Below, one piece after another: positions 1 to 8,993 of a DNA stretch of 64,000 bases. The stretch's first letter is position 1. Every line of letters starts with the position of its first letter. The position numbers and the translations under genes are program-made. This DNA comes from Corynebacterium halotolerans YIM 70093 = DSM 44683 (GTDB lineage Bacteria > Actinomycetota > Actinomycetes > Mycobacteriales > Mycobacteriaceae): the NCBI RefSeq assembly GCF_000341345.1, contig NC_020302.1, positions 1,778,075-1,842,074 on the forward strand. The letters run 5' to 3'. Under the pieces are notes generated by a model, which saw nothing but the letters and a program-made list of their open reading frames with translations, was not told where the DNA came from and did no database searches.

Positions 1-527
1 TGCGCTAGAAAACCTAGCACGACCATCGATGGGGTTCCTAATCCGCAGGTGGAACCCCCGCTCGTCCACCGCTGAAATGACGGCGAGCTGCCGACGGCCC
101 CGCAGCGACGCCCACGACATCAACGACACAGTGACGGTTCTACCGGTGGCCGCATCCCGGATATGGGGCAACACGGAACGGAAGGCGCACAAACTTCCAC
201 ACCCCCTCCAGGCTCCCCACGGCCGGTACCGATTCAGCCAAGAAGTAACGGCCCCAGTAGGGCGGGTCCCCGGGCACCCAGGGGCGTCGCTAATTTCACC
301 CTGCCCCCCACCCCGCAGTCGCCCCCTCCACTCCATGCCACCCCCGGAACCTTCCGGGATCCCGGCGGGCGGGTGGAATGACACCGGTGTAATTCAACCC
401 CGGGTTCGACCCTCGGCGACTATTCGGCAAATAAGCGCCGTAACCTCGGGATTTGTAAAGTGAGCGGCGTTCAGGATAAAGTTTTGTCTCGCACCAAGCC
501 ACCGAGAACAACGGCGGACAGTGCAAT
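1..527. other. gene-free stretch left of the tRNA cluster
   Basis: I see no credible coding sequence here. The open frames on both strands are rich in Pro, Arg and Ser, lack ribosome sites and resemble no family I know. A small inverted repeat (GCTAG/CTAGC, positions 4-18) sits at the extreme left and could be the tail of a terminator for a gene outside the window. The only functional element I can propose is a weak promoter for the tRNA genes near 453-481. Confidence 0.5.
453..481 (+). promoter_or_regulatory. possible promoter of the tRNA cluster
   Basis: A TTGTAA -35-like hexamer (453-458) is followed, 17 bases later, by ATAAAG (476-481). Transcription would begin about 40 bases before the first tRNA at 528. 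The -10 match is only moderate, so this is a suggestion based on spacing and position. Confidence 0.3.
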
Positions 528-600
528 GCGGATGTAGCGCAGCTGGTAGCGCATCACCTTGCCAAGGTGAGGGTCGCGAGTTCGAGTCTCGTCATCCGCT
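528..600 (+). tRNA. tRNA-Gly(GCC), copy 1
   Basis: This 73-base cloverleaf has a 7-bp acceptor stem (GCGGATG/CATCCGC), discriminator T, anticodon stem TCACC/GGTGA and loop TTGCCAA, giving anticodon GCC for glycine. The T arm carries GTTCGAGTC. CCA is not encoded. It differs from copies 2 and 3 by one D-arm base (GCAGCTGG against GCAGTTGG). Confidence 0.96.
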
Positions 601-635
601 CTCATTTCACCGGGCCAATTCGATGAAATGAATCC

Positions 636-707
636 GCGCGATTAGCTCAGCGGGAGAGCGCTTCCCTGACACGGAAGAGGTCACTGGTTCAATCCCAGTA
701 TCGCGCA
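636..707 (+). tRNA. tRNA-Val(GAC), copy 1
   Basis: This 72-base cloverleaf has acceptor stem GCGCGAT/ATCGCGC with all seven pairs intact, anticodon stem CTTCC/GGAAG, loop CTGACAC (anticodon GAC, valine) and a GGTTCAATC T arm. No CCA is encoded. It is the left end of a 164-bp unit that is repeated at 913-1076. Confidence 0.96.
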
Positions 708-726
708 CTGAGGAGCAATCCTCGAT

Positions 727-799
727 GCGGATGTAGCGCAGTTGGTAGCGCATCACCTTGCCAAGGTGAGGGTCGCGAGTTCGAGTCTCGTCATCCGCT
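727..799 (+). tRNA. tRNA-Gly(GCC), copy 2
   Basis: It has the same cloverleaf as copy 1 apart from the D-arm base and is identical to copy 3. A 19-base spacer containing GAGGA/TCCTC, able to form a short hairpin, separates it from the valine tRNA. Confidence 0.96.
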
Positions 800-831
800 C
801 TGGTACTTTGTGCCTGAGGCGGTAGCGCCAC

Positions 832-902
832 GGTGGAATGGCCGAGTGGTGAGGCAACGGTCTGCAAAACCGTGCACACGGGTTCGATTCCCGTTTCCAC
901 CT
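832..902 (+). tRNA. tRNA-Cys(GCA)
   Basis: This 71-base cloverleaf has acceptor GGTGGAA/TTCCACC, discriminator T, anticodon stem ACGGT/ACCGT and loop CTGCAAA, anticodon GCA for cysteine. It sits between the two Val-Gly units and is the only unique tRNA in the cluster. Confidence 0.95.
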
Positions 903-912
903 CGTAGTTCAA

Positions 913-984
913 GCGCGTTTAGCTCAGCGGGAGAGCGCTTCCCTGACACGGAAGAGGTCACTGGTTCAATCCCAGTATCGCGCA
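913..984 (+). tRNA. tRNA-Val(GAC), copy 2, with an acceptor-stem mismatch
   Basis: The gene is identical to the valine tRNA at 636 except that base 6 is T instead of A (918 against 641). This puts U6 opposite U67 in the acceptor stem. The anticodon loop CTGACAC and the T arm are unchanged. The gene may still be charged, or it may be starting to decay. Confidence 0.92.
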
Positions 985-1003
985 CTGAGGAGTAATCCTC
1001 GAT

Positions 1004-1076
1004 GCGGATGTAGCGCAGTTGGTAGCGCATCACCTTGCCAAGGTGAGGGTCGCGAGTTCGAGTCTCGTCATCCGCT
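1004..1076 (+). tRNA. tRNA-Gly(GCC), copy 3
   Basis: It is identical over 73 bases to the glycine tRNA at 727. It is the last tRNA of the cluster and is followed within ten bases by a strong terminator hairpin. Confidence 0.96.
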
Positions 1077-1082
1077 CCACCA

Positions 1083-1119
1083 CCCCGGATCCTGATTCAG
1101 GCTCCGGGGTTTCGTTTTT
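1083..1119 (+). terminator. terminator of the tRNA cluster
   Basis: A 7-bp stem CCCCGGA (1083-1089) / TCCGGGG (1103-1109) is followed by a T-rich run (TTTCGTTTTT). It ends 16 bases before the next start codon, so it overlaps the promoter space of the next gene. Confidence 0.85.
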
Positions 1120-1135
1120 GGGTAGCATGCTGCCC

Positions 1136-1879
1136 ATGCGCCCCTACCCCGTCGAGATCCCCGTCCAGACCCTCATCGGCCCGACGCAGCCCGTCGGCAC
1201 TCCCGAGACCCGCGCGGTCATGATCTCGACCGCCACGGGGTCCGCGTCCTGGGGCGGCAACACCCAGAAGCTGGGCAACGCCACGGACACCGCTCTCTTC
1301 CTGGGTGTGCGCCAGTGGTCCGACGCCGTCCTCGTCGGGGCGGAGACCGTGCGGACCGAGGACTACGGACCGGCGACCGGCACCTCCGGGGAGCAGGCCG
1401 AGCGCGTCGCCCGGGGCCAGGCGCCCACCCCGGTCATGGCGGTCCTCTCCCTCACCCTCGACTTCAACCCGTCCGCCCGGATATTCACGGATCCGGAGCA
1501 CTCCCCGCTCATCCTGGTGCCCGAGCGGGTGCTCACCGACGCCGTGCAGGCCAGACGGCGGGAGCAGCTCGAGGCGGCCGGCGCGGAGCTCATCTCCACC
1601 GGCTCCGGCTCCCCGGCCGAGGTCATCGCCGCCCTCCACGACCGTGGCCTGGTGCGACTGAGCTGCGAGGGCGGCCCCGGGGTCCTCGGGTTGTTCTTCA
1701 GCGCCGACCTGATCGACGTGCTGCACCTGACGCTCGATCCGCTTGCCACCGCCCCCGTCGAGCAGCCGCTGGTCCGCATGCTGCGGGGCACCGAACCCTT
1801 CGCCCACCGCCTGGAGCTCGAGGACTTCCGGGCCACCGCGGACAGCTCCCTGTTCCTGCGGTACCGCCGCCGACGCTGA
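1136..1879 (+). CDS. RibD C-terminal domain (pyrimidine reductase-like) protein
   Basis: This 247-residue protein resembles the stand-alone reductase half of RibD, a dihydrofolate-reductase-like fold that uses NADPH. Visible matches are MISTATGSASW near the N-terminus, SDAVLVGAETVRTEDYGP, and the C-terminal LSCEGGPGVLGLFF segment that in RibD binds the nicotinamide cofactor. The usual substrate of these solitary copies is unknown, so a riboflavin role is only inferred. ATG 1136 is chosen over ATG 1127 because a TAGCAT -10 box (1123-1128) lies 7 bases upstream and no ribosome site is present, which suggests a leaderless mRNA. In C. glutamicum a similar gene also precedes aftC. Confidence 0.8.
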   Translation: MRPYPVEIPVQTLIGPTQPVGTPETRAVMISTATGSASWGGNTQKLGNATDTALFLGVRQWSDAVLVGAETVRTEDYGPATGTSGEQAERVARGQAPTPVMAVLSLTLDFNPSARIFTDPEHSPLILVPERVLTDAVQARRREQLEAAGAELISTGSGSPAEVIAALHDRGLVRLSCEGGPGVLGLFFSADLIDVLHLTLDPLATAPVEQPLVRMLRGTEPFAHRLELEDFRATADSSLFLRYRRRR

Positions 1880-1924
1880 GTGTTGGTCTCGGTCGCCCGG
1901 CGACTCCTCGGATAATGTGGGCCC

Positions 1925-3223
1925 GTGACTTCGCCAGCAGCCGACCGACTCAAACAGCTCTGGGTGGCCGAGACGCCGCTGACAGACCCGGAGCCCGCCC
2001 AACCGCGGCGCACCCCCTGGGATCGGGTGGGCAATGCGGTGGCCTGGCCCCTGGCCGTGATCCTCGTGATCCACCGGATCGCGGTTCTGGCGGTCAACGG
2101 CTCGGTCACCGACGACTTCACCACCGTCTACTCGGCGGTCCGCCGCTTCCTCGACGGCGTGCCGGTCTACAACGAGGTCTACCACTACGTCGACCCGCAC
2201 TACCTCTACAACCCGGGCGCAACGCTGCTGCTCTCCCCGCTGGGGATGGTCGGCAACTTCGAGCTGGCGCGCCTGGCGTTCATCGTGGTCAACGCGGCGG
2301 CCATCGTGGCCGCCCTGGCGTTGTTGACGCGCCTGTTCGACTTCAGTCTGCGTTCACTGGTCTGGCCGGCGTCGATCACTGCGGCCTTCCTCACCGAGTC
2401 CGTGCGCAACACGTTGATCTTCTCCAACATCAACGGCCTCCTGCTGCTCGGTCTGGCGGTGTTCCTCTGGCTGCTGCTCAGCGGGCGCGGCTGGTGGGCC
2501 GGGCTGGTCATCGGGGTGATGATCCTGATCAAGCCGATGTTCGCCCCGCTGCTGTTCCTCCCGCTGGTCAAGCTGGACTGGCGCACGCTGGTCGGCGGCC
2601 TCGCAGTGCCGGTGGCCGCCAACGTGGTGGCCTGGCCGCTGGTGCCCGGTGCCGGGGACTACCTCACCCGGCTGGTGCCCTACCTCGGCGAGGTGCGTGA
2701 CTACGCCAACTCCTCCCTGACCGGCATGGCCGTCTACTTCGGCATGCCCGCCGCCCTGGAGACCCTGGTGTGGCTGCTGTTCGCCGCGGTCGTCGGCGTC
2801 GGCGTGATCGTGCTGCTGCGCTGGCGCTACTCCGACCCGCTGCTGTGGGCCACGACAACCACCGGGCTACTGCTGACCGGGGTGTTCTTCCTGTCGTCGC
2901 TGGGGCAGATGTACTACTCGATGATGATCTTCCCCATGTTCTTCACCCTCCTGCTGCGCCGCAGCGTGTTCCACACGTGGCCGGCCTGGGTGGGCGCCTA
3001 CCTGTTCCTCTCCCCCGACTCCTGGCACTCCAACCGGTGGGTCGACTGGGGGCGCTGGGCCGATTTCTTCCAGGCGACGATCGGCTGGGGGATTCTGCTG
3101 ATCGCCGTCACCACCTGCGCGGTGGTGTGGTGGCGCGGCGAACGCCCGTTCGCGTCCGAGGCGGGCACCGTGCCCGGCACGGGCACGCTCGCCGACGACC
3201 GCGTCTCCCGCCCCTCGGACTGA
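1925..3223 (+). CDS. aftC: alpha-(1->3)-arabinofuranosyltransferase, GT87/GT-C family
   Basis: This 432-residue multi-spanning membrane protein is of the DUF2029/GT87 type. These enzymes use decaprenylphosphoryl-arabinose outside the membrane to branch cell-wall arabinan. A first membrane span near residues 40-57 is followed by TDD (Asp63-Asp64) in the first external loop, the usual GT-C catalytic spot; about nine further hydrophobic segments follow. A soluble tail starts near residue 405. The aftC name rests on the family and on its place between the RibD-C gene and msrB, as in C. glutamicum; another GT87 paralogue is possible. GTG 1925 sits 8 bases after GATAAT (1911-1916) with no ribosome site, so it looks leaderless. 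Confidence 0.75.
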   Translation: MTSPAADRLKQLWVAETPLTDPEPAQPRRTPWDRVGNAVAWPLAVILVIHRIAVLAVNGSVTDDFTTVYSAVRRFLDGVPVYNEVYHYVDPHYLYNPGATLLLSPLGMVGNFELARLAFIVVNAAAIVAALALLTRLFDFSLRSLVWPASITAAFLTESVRNTLIFSNINGLLLLGLAVFLWLLLSGRGWWAGLVIGVMILIKPMFAPLLFLPLVKLDWRTLVGGLAVPVAANVVAWPLVPGAGDYLTRLVPYLGEVRDYANSSLTGMAVYFGMPAALETLVWLLFAAVVGVGVIVLLRWRYSDPLLWATTTTGLLLTGVFFLSSLGQMYYSMMIFPMFFTLLLRRSVFHTWPAWVGAYLFLSPDSWHSNRWVDWGRWADFFQATIGWGILLIAVTTCAVVWWRGERPFASEAGTVPGTGTLADDRVSRPSD

Positions 3224-3307
3224 GCGTCCGACCGGCCCTTTCCGGCCCACCCGCGAGGCGTTAGACTAGAGGGCTACGACCATACCGCCACATCGGGGAG
3301 GATCACC

Positions 3308-3736
3308 ATGACCGATTTCAAGCTCATCAGCGACGACCAGTGGCGCGAGCGCCTCTCGCCCGAGGAGTTCTACGTCCTGCGCCAGGCGGGCACCGAGCCG
3401 CCGCACGTCGGCGAGTACACCGAGACCACCACCGAGGGCGTCTACTCCTGCCGCGCATGCGGTGCCGAGCTGTTCCGCTCCACGGAGAAGTTCGCCTCCC
3501 ACTGCGGGTGGCCGTCCTTCTTCTCGCCGCTGGCCGGCGACCGCATCATCGAGCGCGTGGACCGCTCGCACGGCATGGTCCGCACCGAGATTCTCTGCGC
3601 CAACTGTGAGTCGCACATGGGCCACGTCTTCGAGGGTGAGGGCTACGACACCCCGACCGACCTGCGCTACTGCATCAACTCCCTGAGCATCCGGCTCGAG
3701 GAGAAGCCCGTCGAGGACACCGCGGCCCAGGACTAG
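3308..3736 (+). CDS. msrB: peptide-methionine (R)-S-oxide reductase MsrB
   Basis: It reduces methionine-R-sulfoxide in oxidised proteins using thioredoxin. At 142 residues it is a complete single-domain MsrB. Two CxxC pairs (Cys48/Cys51 and Cys97/Cys100) form the structural zinc site, Cys122 in RYCINS is catalytic, and Cys66 in HCGWPSF is the likely resolving cysteine. A GGGGAGG ribosome site precedes ATG 3308, and TAGACT (3262-3267) is a likely -10 box. The gene converges on hemQ across a shared terminator. Oxidative-stress repair fits the ahpCD-oxyR cluster further along. Confidence 0.95.
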   Translation: MTDFKLISDDQWRERLSPEEFYVLRQAGTEPPHVGEYTETTTEGVYSCRACGAELFRSTEKFASHCGWPSFFSPLAGDRIIERVDRSHGMVRTEILCANCESHMGHVFEGEGYDTPTDLRYCINSLSIRLEEKPVEDTAAQD

Positions 3737-3776
3737 GGACCGCGCGCCGCACGAGGCGCCGCGACAGAGGAACCCC

Positions 3777-3808
3777 AAAGCCCCGGACCAACCAAGGTCC
3801 GGGGCTTT
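3777..3808. terminator. bidirectional terminator between msrB and hemQ
   Basis: A perfect 13-bp stem (AAAGCCCCGGACC at 3777-3789 with its complement at 3796-3808) closes a six-base loop. A-rich and T-rich ends on both sides let it stop transcripts arriving from either direction. Confidence 0.9.
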
Positions 3809-3833
3809 GATTCCTGCCACGCGAGGGGAAAAC

Positions 3834-4535
3834 TCAGGGAAGAACCTCGATGAGCTCGGAGACGTCGGCCACGCGGCGGCCGGTGAAGAACGGGGTCTCC
3901 TCACGCACGTGCAGGCGGGCCTCGGTGTAGCGCATCTTGTACATCAGGTCCACGATGCGCTCGAGCTCCGGCCCCTCGAAGGCCAGCAGCCACTCGTAGT
4001 CACCCAACGCGAAGGCCGGGACCGTGTTGGCGCGCACCTCCGGGTAGTCGCGGGCGGCCTGGCCGTGCTCGGCGAGGATGCGGCGGCGATCGGCCGGCTC
4101 CATCAGGTACCACTCGTAGGAGCGGACGAACGGGTAGACCGTGATCCACTCCTGCGGCTCCTCGCCCATGATGAACGACGGCAGGTGGGACTTGTTGAAC
4201 TCGGCGGGACGGTGCAGGGCATTGCCGATCCAGAAGACCTCGCTGGACTGGCCGAGCACCGTGGTGCGGCGGAAGGCGTTGTAGGCGGCCTGGATGTCGG
4301 AGAACTTCTCCGCGTGCCACCAGATCATGAAATCGGCCTCCGCACGGGTGCCGGAGATGTCGTAGATGCCGCGGACGGTGACGGTCCCCTCCTCCGCCAG
4401 ACGGGAGAAGAACTCCCGCGCCTCGGTGATGATCTCGGAGCGATCGTTTCCGAGGGCACCCGGGATCACCCGGAAAGTGGCCCACTGGGTGTAGCGCTGA
4501 ATGCTGTTGAGCTCTTCGAAGTTGAGCTTGCTCAC
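3834..4535 (-). CDS. hemQ: coproheme decarboxylase HemQ (chlorite dismutase-like family)
   Basis: It catalyses the last step of the coproporphyrin-dependent haem pathway, oxidising two propionates of iron-coproporphyrin to vinyls with peroxide. It has 233 residues, standard for the actinobacterial group. The expected residues fall one position from those known in C. diphtheriae HemQ: distal His117 (KSHLPSF), radical-forming Tyr134 (VYPFVRSY) and axial His157 (AEHGQAA). The start is a GTG with GAAAGGA upstream. It is transcribed alone, convergent to msrB. Confidence 0.93.
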   Translation of the reverse strand: MSKLNFEELNSIQRYTQWATFRVIPGALGNDRSEIITEAREFFSRLAEEGTVTVRGIYDISGTRAEADFMIWWHAEKFSDIQAAYNAFRRTTVLGQSSEVFWIGNALHRPAEFNKSHLPSFIMGEEPQEWITVYPFVRSYEWYLMEPADRRRILAEHGQAARDYPEVRANTVPAFALGDYEWLLAFEGPELERIVDLMYKMRYTEARLHVREETPFFTGRRVADVSELIEVLP

Positions 4536-4725
4536 GTCGTCTCGTGTCCTTTCTTGGGGGTCGGCTGCCGCACCTGACGGCCCCTGGCGGCCGGTGGAAC
4601 GCGGCGTTGACCCCCATCATAAGTTGGATGCCCCCACCCGGGACGGACCGCCCCACCCGACCCGCACCTGCGGCTCCACGGCGCGCCTCCCGCGCGTACG
4701 GCACTGCCGTCGATAGTTTTGGGGC

Positions 4726-5370
4726 GTGATGAACTCCGATGCCTCCTCGACGCCGACCTCGGCACTGTCGTCCCGCACCGCCGACGACTCCGCAGACACG
4801 GGCAGGAACGCCACCCCGCAGGCGTTCACCGACGCCGTGGAGTCCATGCACGCCGCCCGCCTCCGCCCCGAGATCGCCCTCGGCACCATCCGGCCACCCC
4901 AGCGGCTGGCTCCATTCAGTCACGCCGTCGGCTTCGAGGTGGTCCACGAGAACACCGGGGAGATCGCCACCGACACCGAGGGCGACGCCTTCGGCCGGCT
5001 CATCCTGCTGCACGACCCGCAAGCCGAGGAGGCCTGGGAGGGTTCGATGCGGCTGGTCGCCTACATCCAGGCGGACATGGATCACGAGGTCGCCTCCGAT
5101 CCCCTGCTGCCCGATGTCGCGTGGCAGTGGCTGACTGAGGGACTGTCCGGCGCGCGGGCGGAGTACACCAACCTGGGCGGCACAGTCACCTCCACGACCT
5201 CGGTGCGCTTCGGTGAGATCGGTGGCCCACCGCGCGCCCACCAGCTGGAGATGCGCGCCTCCTGGACCGCCTCCGGCACCGACCTGACCACCCACGTCAC
5301 CGCCTTCTCCCGGGTTCTGGCGCACGTCGCCGGCCTCCCCCCGGAGGGCGTGACCGAGCTGGGTCGCTGA
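4726..5370 (+). CDS. DUF3000 family protein
   Basis: This 214-residue soluble protein matches the actinobacterial DUF3000 family, which has no assigned function. The central part (TPQAFTDAVESMHAARLRPEI through LPDVAWQWLTEGL) is the recognisable family core, and the first 30 residues are low-complexity Ser/Thr/Asp. GTG 4726 is chosen because TAGTTT (4714-4719) lies 6 bases upstream and there is no ribosome site; ATG 4729 is the alternative. The gene stands before the ribonuclease D-like gene, an order common in corynebacteria and mycobacteria. Confidence 0.8.
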   Translation: MMNSDASSTPTSALSSRTADDSADTGRNATPQAFTDAVESMHAARLRPEIALGTIRPPQRLAPFSHAVGFEVVHENTGEIATDTEGDAFGRLILLHDPQAEEAWEGSMRLVAYIQADMDHEVASDPLLPDVAWQWLTEGLSGARAEYTNLGGTVTSTTSVRFGEIGGPPRAHQLEMRASWTASGTDLTTHVTAFSRVLAHVAGLPPEGVTELGR

Positions 5371-5405
5371 CGCGCGCCGCACGGCGGGGTCTAGGCTCAA
5401 TATTC

Positions 5406-6614
5406 ATGGCGACCCTCCTGTCGACCCCGCGTGACGGGGTTCCTCCGCTCCTGCACATCCCGGAACAGTTCCGTGAGGCCGCCGCCGCGCTCGCCTCCGG
5501 GCAGGGCCCCGTCGCCGTCGACACCGAGCGTGCCTCCGGTTTCCGTTACGACGACCGTGCCTTCCTCGTCCAGCTGCGCCGCCGCGGCGTCGGCACGCTC
5601 CTGATCGACCCGGAGGGCTACCGCGAGGAGTTCACCGCGGCCTTCGCACCGGTGCTGGGCGGCCACGACTGGGTCATCCACGCCGCGGCCTCCGATCTAC
5701 CGAGCCTGGCGTGGCTGGGGCTGCACCCGGGCCGCATCTTCGACACCGAGCTCGCGGGGCGGCTGGCCGGGTTCGACCATGTCAACCTCGCCGCGATGAT
5801 CGGGACGGTCTTCGATCTCCGCCTGGAGAAGGGGCACGGGGCCGAGGACTGGTCGAAGCGTCCGCTGCCGGCCGACTGGCTGATCTACGCCGCCCTCGAC
5901 GTGGAACTGCTGCTGGAGCTGGCGGAGGCCATGGCCGAACTGCTCGACGCCCAGGGCAAGCTCGAGTGGGCCGAGGAGGAGTTCGAGTACATCCGGGCCA
6001 TTCACGCGGACATCACCGGCCCACCGGAGCCCTCCTGGCGGTCCACCAAGGGAGTGGCCACCCTCCACCGTCCCGAGCAGCTGGTGGTGGCCCGTGAGCT
6101 GTGGATGATCCGCGAGGCCATCGCCGTGGACGAGGACCGGGCCGTCAGCCGGATCCTGCCGAACAAGGTGCTCGTGGAGATCGCCCGCCGCCCACCGGGC
6201 AGCGCGCGGGAACTCGGACGGGTGCGGGGCTTTCCCGCCCGCCGGAAGTCGGCGGCCACCTTCTGGTACGAGGCCGTCGAGCGCGCCCTGGAATCAGACC
6301 CGGCGACCTGGCCCACCCGCCCGCGCATGGAGCGTGTACTGCCGAGCAGGCAGACCTGGGCGAACTCCTACCCCGCCTCCTACGATCTGCTGCAGCGCGT
6401 GCGGGAGTCGATCGAGGAACTGGCCGCGGAGATCGAGGTCCCGACGGAGAACATCCTGCGCCCGGCGACCCTGCGGACGGCCGTGTGGGCCGCGACGGAC
6501 GGCGGGCAGATCCGCACCAGCGACGAGCTGACCGACCTGCTGCGTGACCACGGGGCCCGGGACTGGCAGATCGAGCTGACCTACCCGCTGTTCACCGACG
6601 TCCTGTTCCGCTAG
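5406..6614 (+). CDS. ribonuclease D-like 3'-5' exonuclease with HRDC domain
   Basis: The 402-residue protein carries a DEDDy exonuclease domain in its first half: Asp39 and Glu41 (VDTERASG), Asp97 (ASDLPSL), and Tyr161/Asp165 (YAALDVE). An HRDC nucleic-acid-binding domain follows at about residues 210-300 (RELWMIREAIA, LPNKVLVEIARRPP). This is the RNase D layout, so trimming of tRNA or other RNA 3' ends is likely; substrates in corynebacteria are not known to me. ATG 5406 lies 8 bases after TAGGCT (5392-5397), another leaderless start. Confidence 0.87.
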   Translation: MATLLSTPRDGVPPLLHIPEQFREAAAALASGQGPVAVDTERASGFRYDDRAFLVQLRRRGVGTLLIDPEGYREEFTAAFAPVLGGHDWVIHAAASDLPSLAWLGLHPGRIFDTELAGRLAGFDHVNLAAMIGTVFDLRLEKGHGAEDWSKRPLPADWLIYAALDVELLLELAEAMAELLDAQGKLEWAEEEFEYIRAIHADITGPPEPSWRSTKGVATLHRPEQLVVARELWMIREAIAVDEDRAVSRILPNKVLVEIARRPPGSARELGRVRGFPARRKSAATFWYEAVERALESDPATWPTRPRMERVLPSRQTWANSYPASYDLLQRVRESIEELAAEIEVPTENILRPATLRTAVWAATDGGQIRTSDELTDLLRDHGARDWQIELTYPLFTDVLFR

Positions 6615-6853
6615 GACGCGGGCTCCGGACCCGCGCCACCCCGGGACGGGCGTCACCGCTCCCGGGTGAGCGAACGCAGACGGAGAGGCGCCGCTGAGCG
6701 GACAGCCGAGGAAAGCACCCACCGAGGTCCACCGGTACCGCCGGGGGTTGTCCAGCCGGGATTCGGCTATCGATGACAACGGTTCGGGCTCCGGGCCGAG
6801 CATCATCTGCGCGGTGTGGATGCCCTTGCCCGTGCCGCCCGGGCGTGCCTGCC

Positions 6854-8788
6854 CTACTCGGTCGGTGCCGCTGCGGCGGCGTCGCCGAAGAGGTTCTCCA
6901 GCCAGTCGGTGATCGAGGCGGTGACGCCGTCGGCGTCGAGACCAACGTCGGCGAGCAGCTCGTTGCGGGAGGCGTGCTCGGGGAATACATCGGGGAAGGC
7001 CAGCTGGCGCAGCGGGGTGTCCACCTCGGCGGCGGACAGCACCTCGCCGATCAGGGAGCCGACGCCGCCGCGCACGACGCCGTCCTCGACCGTGACCACG
7101 AGGTCATGGTCGTCGGCCAGGGCGACCAGGGACTGGGCGACCGGCACCACCCAGCGCGGGTCGACGACCGTGACGTTGACGCCGAGTTCGCCGAGCCGGT
7201 CGGCCACCTGGACGGCGACCTCGGCGAAGCTGCCGACGGAGACCAGCAGAACGTCCACGCTGTCGCCGTCGCCCTCGGCGCCGGTGCTGTCCGTGTACCG
7301 CAGGACGTCGACGCCGTCGTCAAAACGGGTCAGCGCCTCCTGCTCGGCCGGCAGCGACCCCTTCGGGTAACGCACCACGGTGGGACCGTCGGTGATCTCG
7401 ACGGCCTCGTTGAACAGCTCCCGCAGCTGTGCGCCGTCACGAGGGGCGGCCACCCGGATGCCCGGGACGATCGAGGTGATCGACATGTCCCACACCCCGT
7501 TGTGGCTCGCTCCGTCGGAGCCTGTGACACCCGACCGGTCGAGCACCAGGGTGACCGGCTGGTCGAGCAGCGCGACGTCCATGAGCAGCTGGTCGAAGGC
7601 GCGGTTGAGGAAGGTCGAGTAGACCGCCACCACCGGGTGCAGGCCACCGAGCGCCAGCCCCGCGGCGGAGGTCAGCGCGTGTTGCTCGGCGATGCCGACG
7701 TCGAAGAAACGGGCCGGGAAGCGGTCGGCGAAGCCCGTCAGTCCGGTCGGCCCGGCCATCGCGGCGGTGATCGCCACGATGTCGTCGCGGCGTTCCGCCG
7801 CCGCCACGAGCTCTTCGGAGAAGATGCTGGTCCACCCCGGGGCGGACTTCGACTTCGGCACCCCCGTGACAGGGTCGATGATGCCGGTGGCGTGCATCTG
7901 GTCCTTGATGTCGTTGACGGCCGGGGCGAACCCGTGGCCCTTCTCCGTGACCACGTGTACGATGATCGGGCCCTCGTAGGTCCTGGCGTAACGGAAGGCG
8001 TTGTCGAGGGAGTCCAGGTCGTGGCCGTTGACCGGGCCGATGTACTTCATGCCCAGCTCGGGGAACATCTCCGTGGGCAACACCGTGGATTTCACGCCCT
8101 CCTTGAAGGCGTGGAGTGCTTCGAAGGTGCGCTCCCCGACCCACCCCATGGACTTCAGCGTCTTCTTGCCCTGCTCCATGATCTCGTCGTAGCCGCGCTG
8201 CATGCGCAGCTGCGCGAGGTTCTCCGCGAAGCCGCCGATCGTCGGCGAGTAGCTGCGACCGTTGTCGTTGACCACGATGACCACATTGCGGTCACGCCCG
8301 GTGGCGATGTTGTTGAGCGCCTCCCAGCACATGCCGCCGGTCAGGGCGCCGTCACCGACGACCGCGACGACGTTGCGCTCGCCGCGCCCCGTCAGCGCGA
8401 AGGCCTTGGACAGGCCGTCGGCGTACGACAGCGACGCCGAGGCGTGCGAGGACTCCGTCCAGTCGTGCTCCGACTCGGCGCGCGAGGTGTAGCCGGACAG
8501 CCCGCCCTTCTGGCGCAGGGTGTCGAACTGGTGGACCCGCCCGGTGAGCATCTTGTGCACGTAGGACTGGTGGGAGGTGTCGAAGATCAGCGGCTCCTCC
8601 GGCGAGTCGAACACCCGGTGCAGCGCGATGGTCAGTTCCACCACGCCCAGGTTGGGACCGAGATGCCCGCCGGTGGCGGAGACCTTCTCGATCAGCATCT
8701 CCCGGATCTCGGCGGCGAGGTCGTCAAGCTGCTCAGGTGCCAGGGCCTTGAGGTCCTTCGGCGAGGACAGTCCGCTGAGGATTCCCAT
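6854..8788 (-). CDS. dxs: 1-deoxy-D-xylulose-5-phosphate synthase
   Basis: It is the first enzyme of the MEP isoprenoid pathway and condenses pyruvate with glyceraldehyde 3-phosphate on thiamine diphosphate. At 644 residues it is full length. His42 in GGHLGPNLG, the GDG (145-147)-to-NDN (174-176) thiamine-diphosphate motif, and DVGIAEQHA in the second domain are all present. ATG 8788 is preferred because GGAGAG precedes it; an in-frame TTG at 8803 would add five residues. A TATGAT hexamer at 8907-8912 (reverse strand) could be its promoter. It converges with the RNase D-like gene across 239 bases in which I see no gene. Confidence 0.96.
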   Translation of the reverse strand: MGILSGLSSPKDLKALAPEQLDDLAAEIREMLIEKVSATGGHLGPNLGVVELTIALHRVFDSPEEPLIFDTSHQSYVHKMLTGRVHQFDTLRQKGGLSGYTSRAESEHDWTESSHASASLSYADGLSKAFALTGRGERNVVAVVGDGALTGGMCWEALNNIATGRDRNVVIVVNDNGRSYSPTIGGFAENLAQLRMQRGYDEIMEQGKKTLKSMGWVGERTFEALHAFKEGVKSTVLPTEMFPELGMKYIGPVNGHDLDSLDNAFRYARTYEGPIIVHVVTEKGHGFAPAVNDIKDQMHATGIIDPVTGVPKSKSAPGWTSIFSEELVAAAERRDDIVAITAAMAGPTGLTGFADRFPARFFDVGIAEQHALTSAAGLALGGLHPVVAVYSTFLNRAFDQLLMDVALLDQPVTLVLDRSGVTGSDGASHNGVWDMSITSIVPGIRVAAPRDGAQLRELFNEAVEITDGPTVVRYPKGSLPAEQEALTRFDDGVDVLRYTDSTGAEGDGDSVDVLLVSVGSFAEVAVQVADRLGELGVNVTVVDPRWVVPVAQSLVALADDHDLVVTVEDGVVRGGVGSLIGEVLSAAEVDTPLRQLAFPDVFPEHASRNELLADVGLDADGVTASITDWLENLFGDAAAAAPTE

Positions 8789-8993
8789 GGAGACGCTCTC
8801 CAACTCCTATTCGTGCTCGGCTACCGGAGACTGGTCCGGACTTCGGGCCGCCATCGTCGACCCACGGGCCGGAACGCGGTCCGCGGTTCGGACAGCCGTA
8901 TCCGGTCATCATACCTGCCCGCAACCGTACCCCGCGCCACCGCTGCGGCGTTAAACCGGCGCCCGGGCCGGTGGGGTGCACGGACCTGCGGAC

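Larger units (their letters stand above)
636..1076 (+). repeat. tandem duplication of a 164-bp tRNA-Val/tRNA-Gly unit
   Basis: Positions 636-799 and 913-1076 align over 164 bases with two differences: A641 to T918 inside tRNA-Val, and C716 to T993 in the spacer. The tRNA-Cys gene and its flanks separate the two units. Confidence 0.9.

Noticed and set aside
4..18. Small hairpin GCTAG/CTAGC as a terminator
   Set aside because: The stem is only 5 bp without a T tract, and the upstream gene is not visible.
1..1120. Genomic island or phage attachment site at the tRNA cluster
   Set aside because: No integrase, transposase or direct repeat of a tRNA end with foreign genes is seen. The right side is conserved core sequence, and the left side ends with the window.
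1097..2200. Reverse-strand frame opposite the RibD-C and aftC genes
   Set aside because: It is antisense to two genes with clear leaderless promoters and family motifs.
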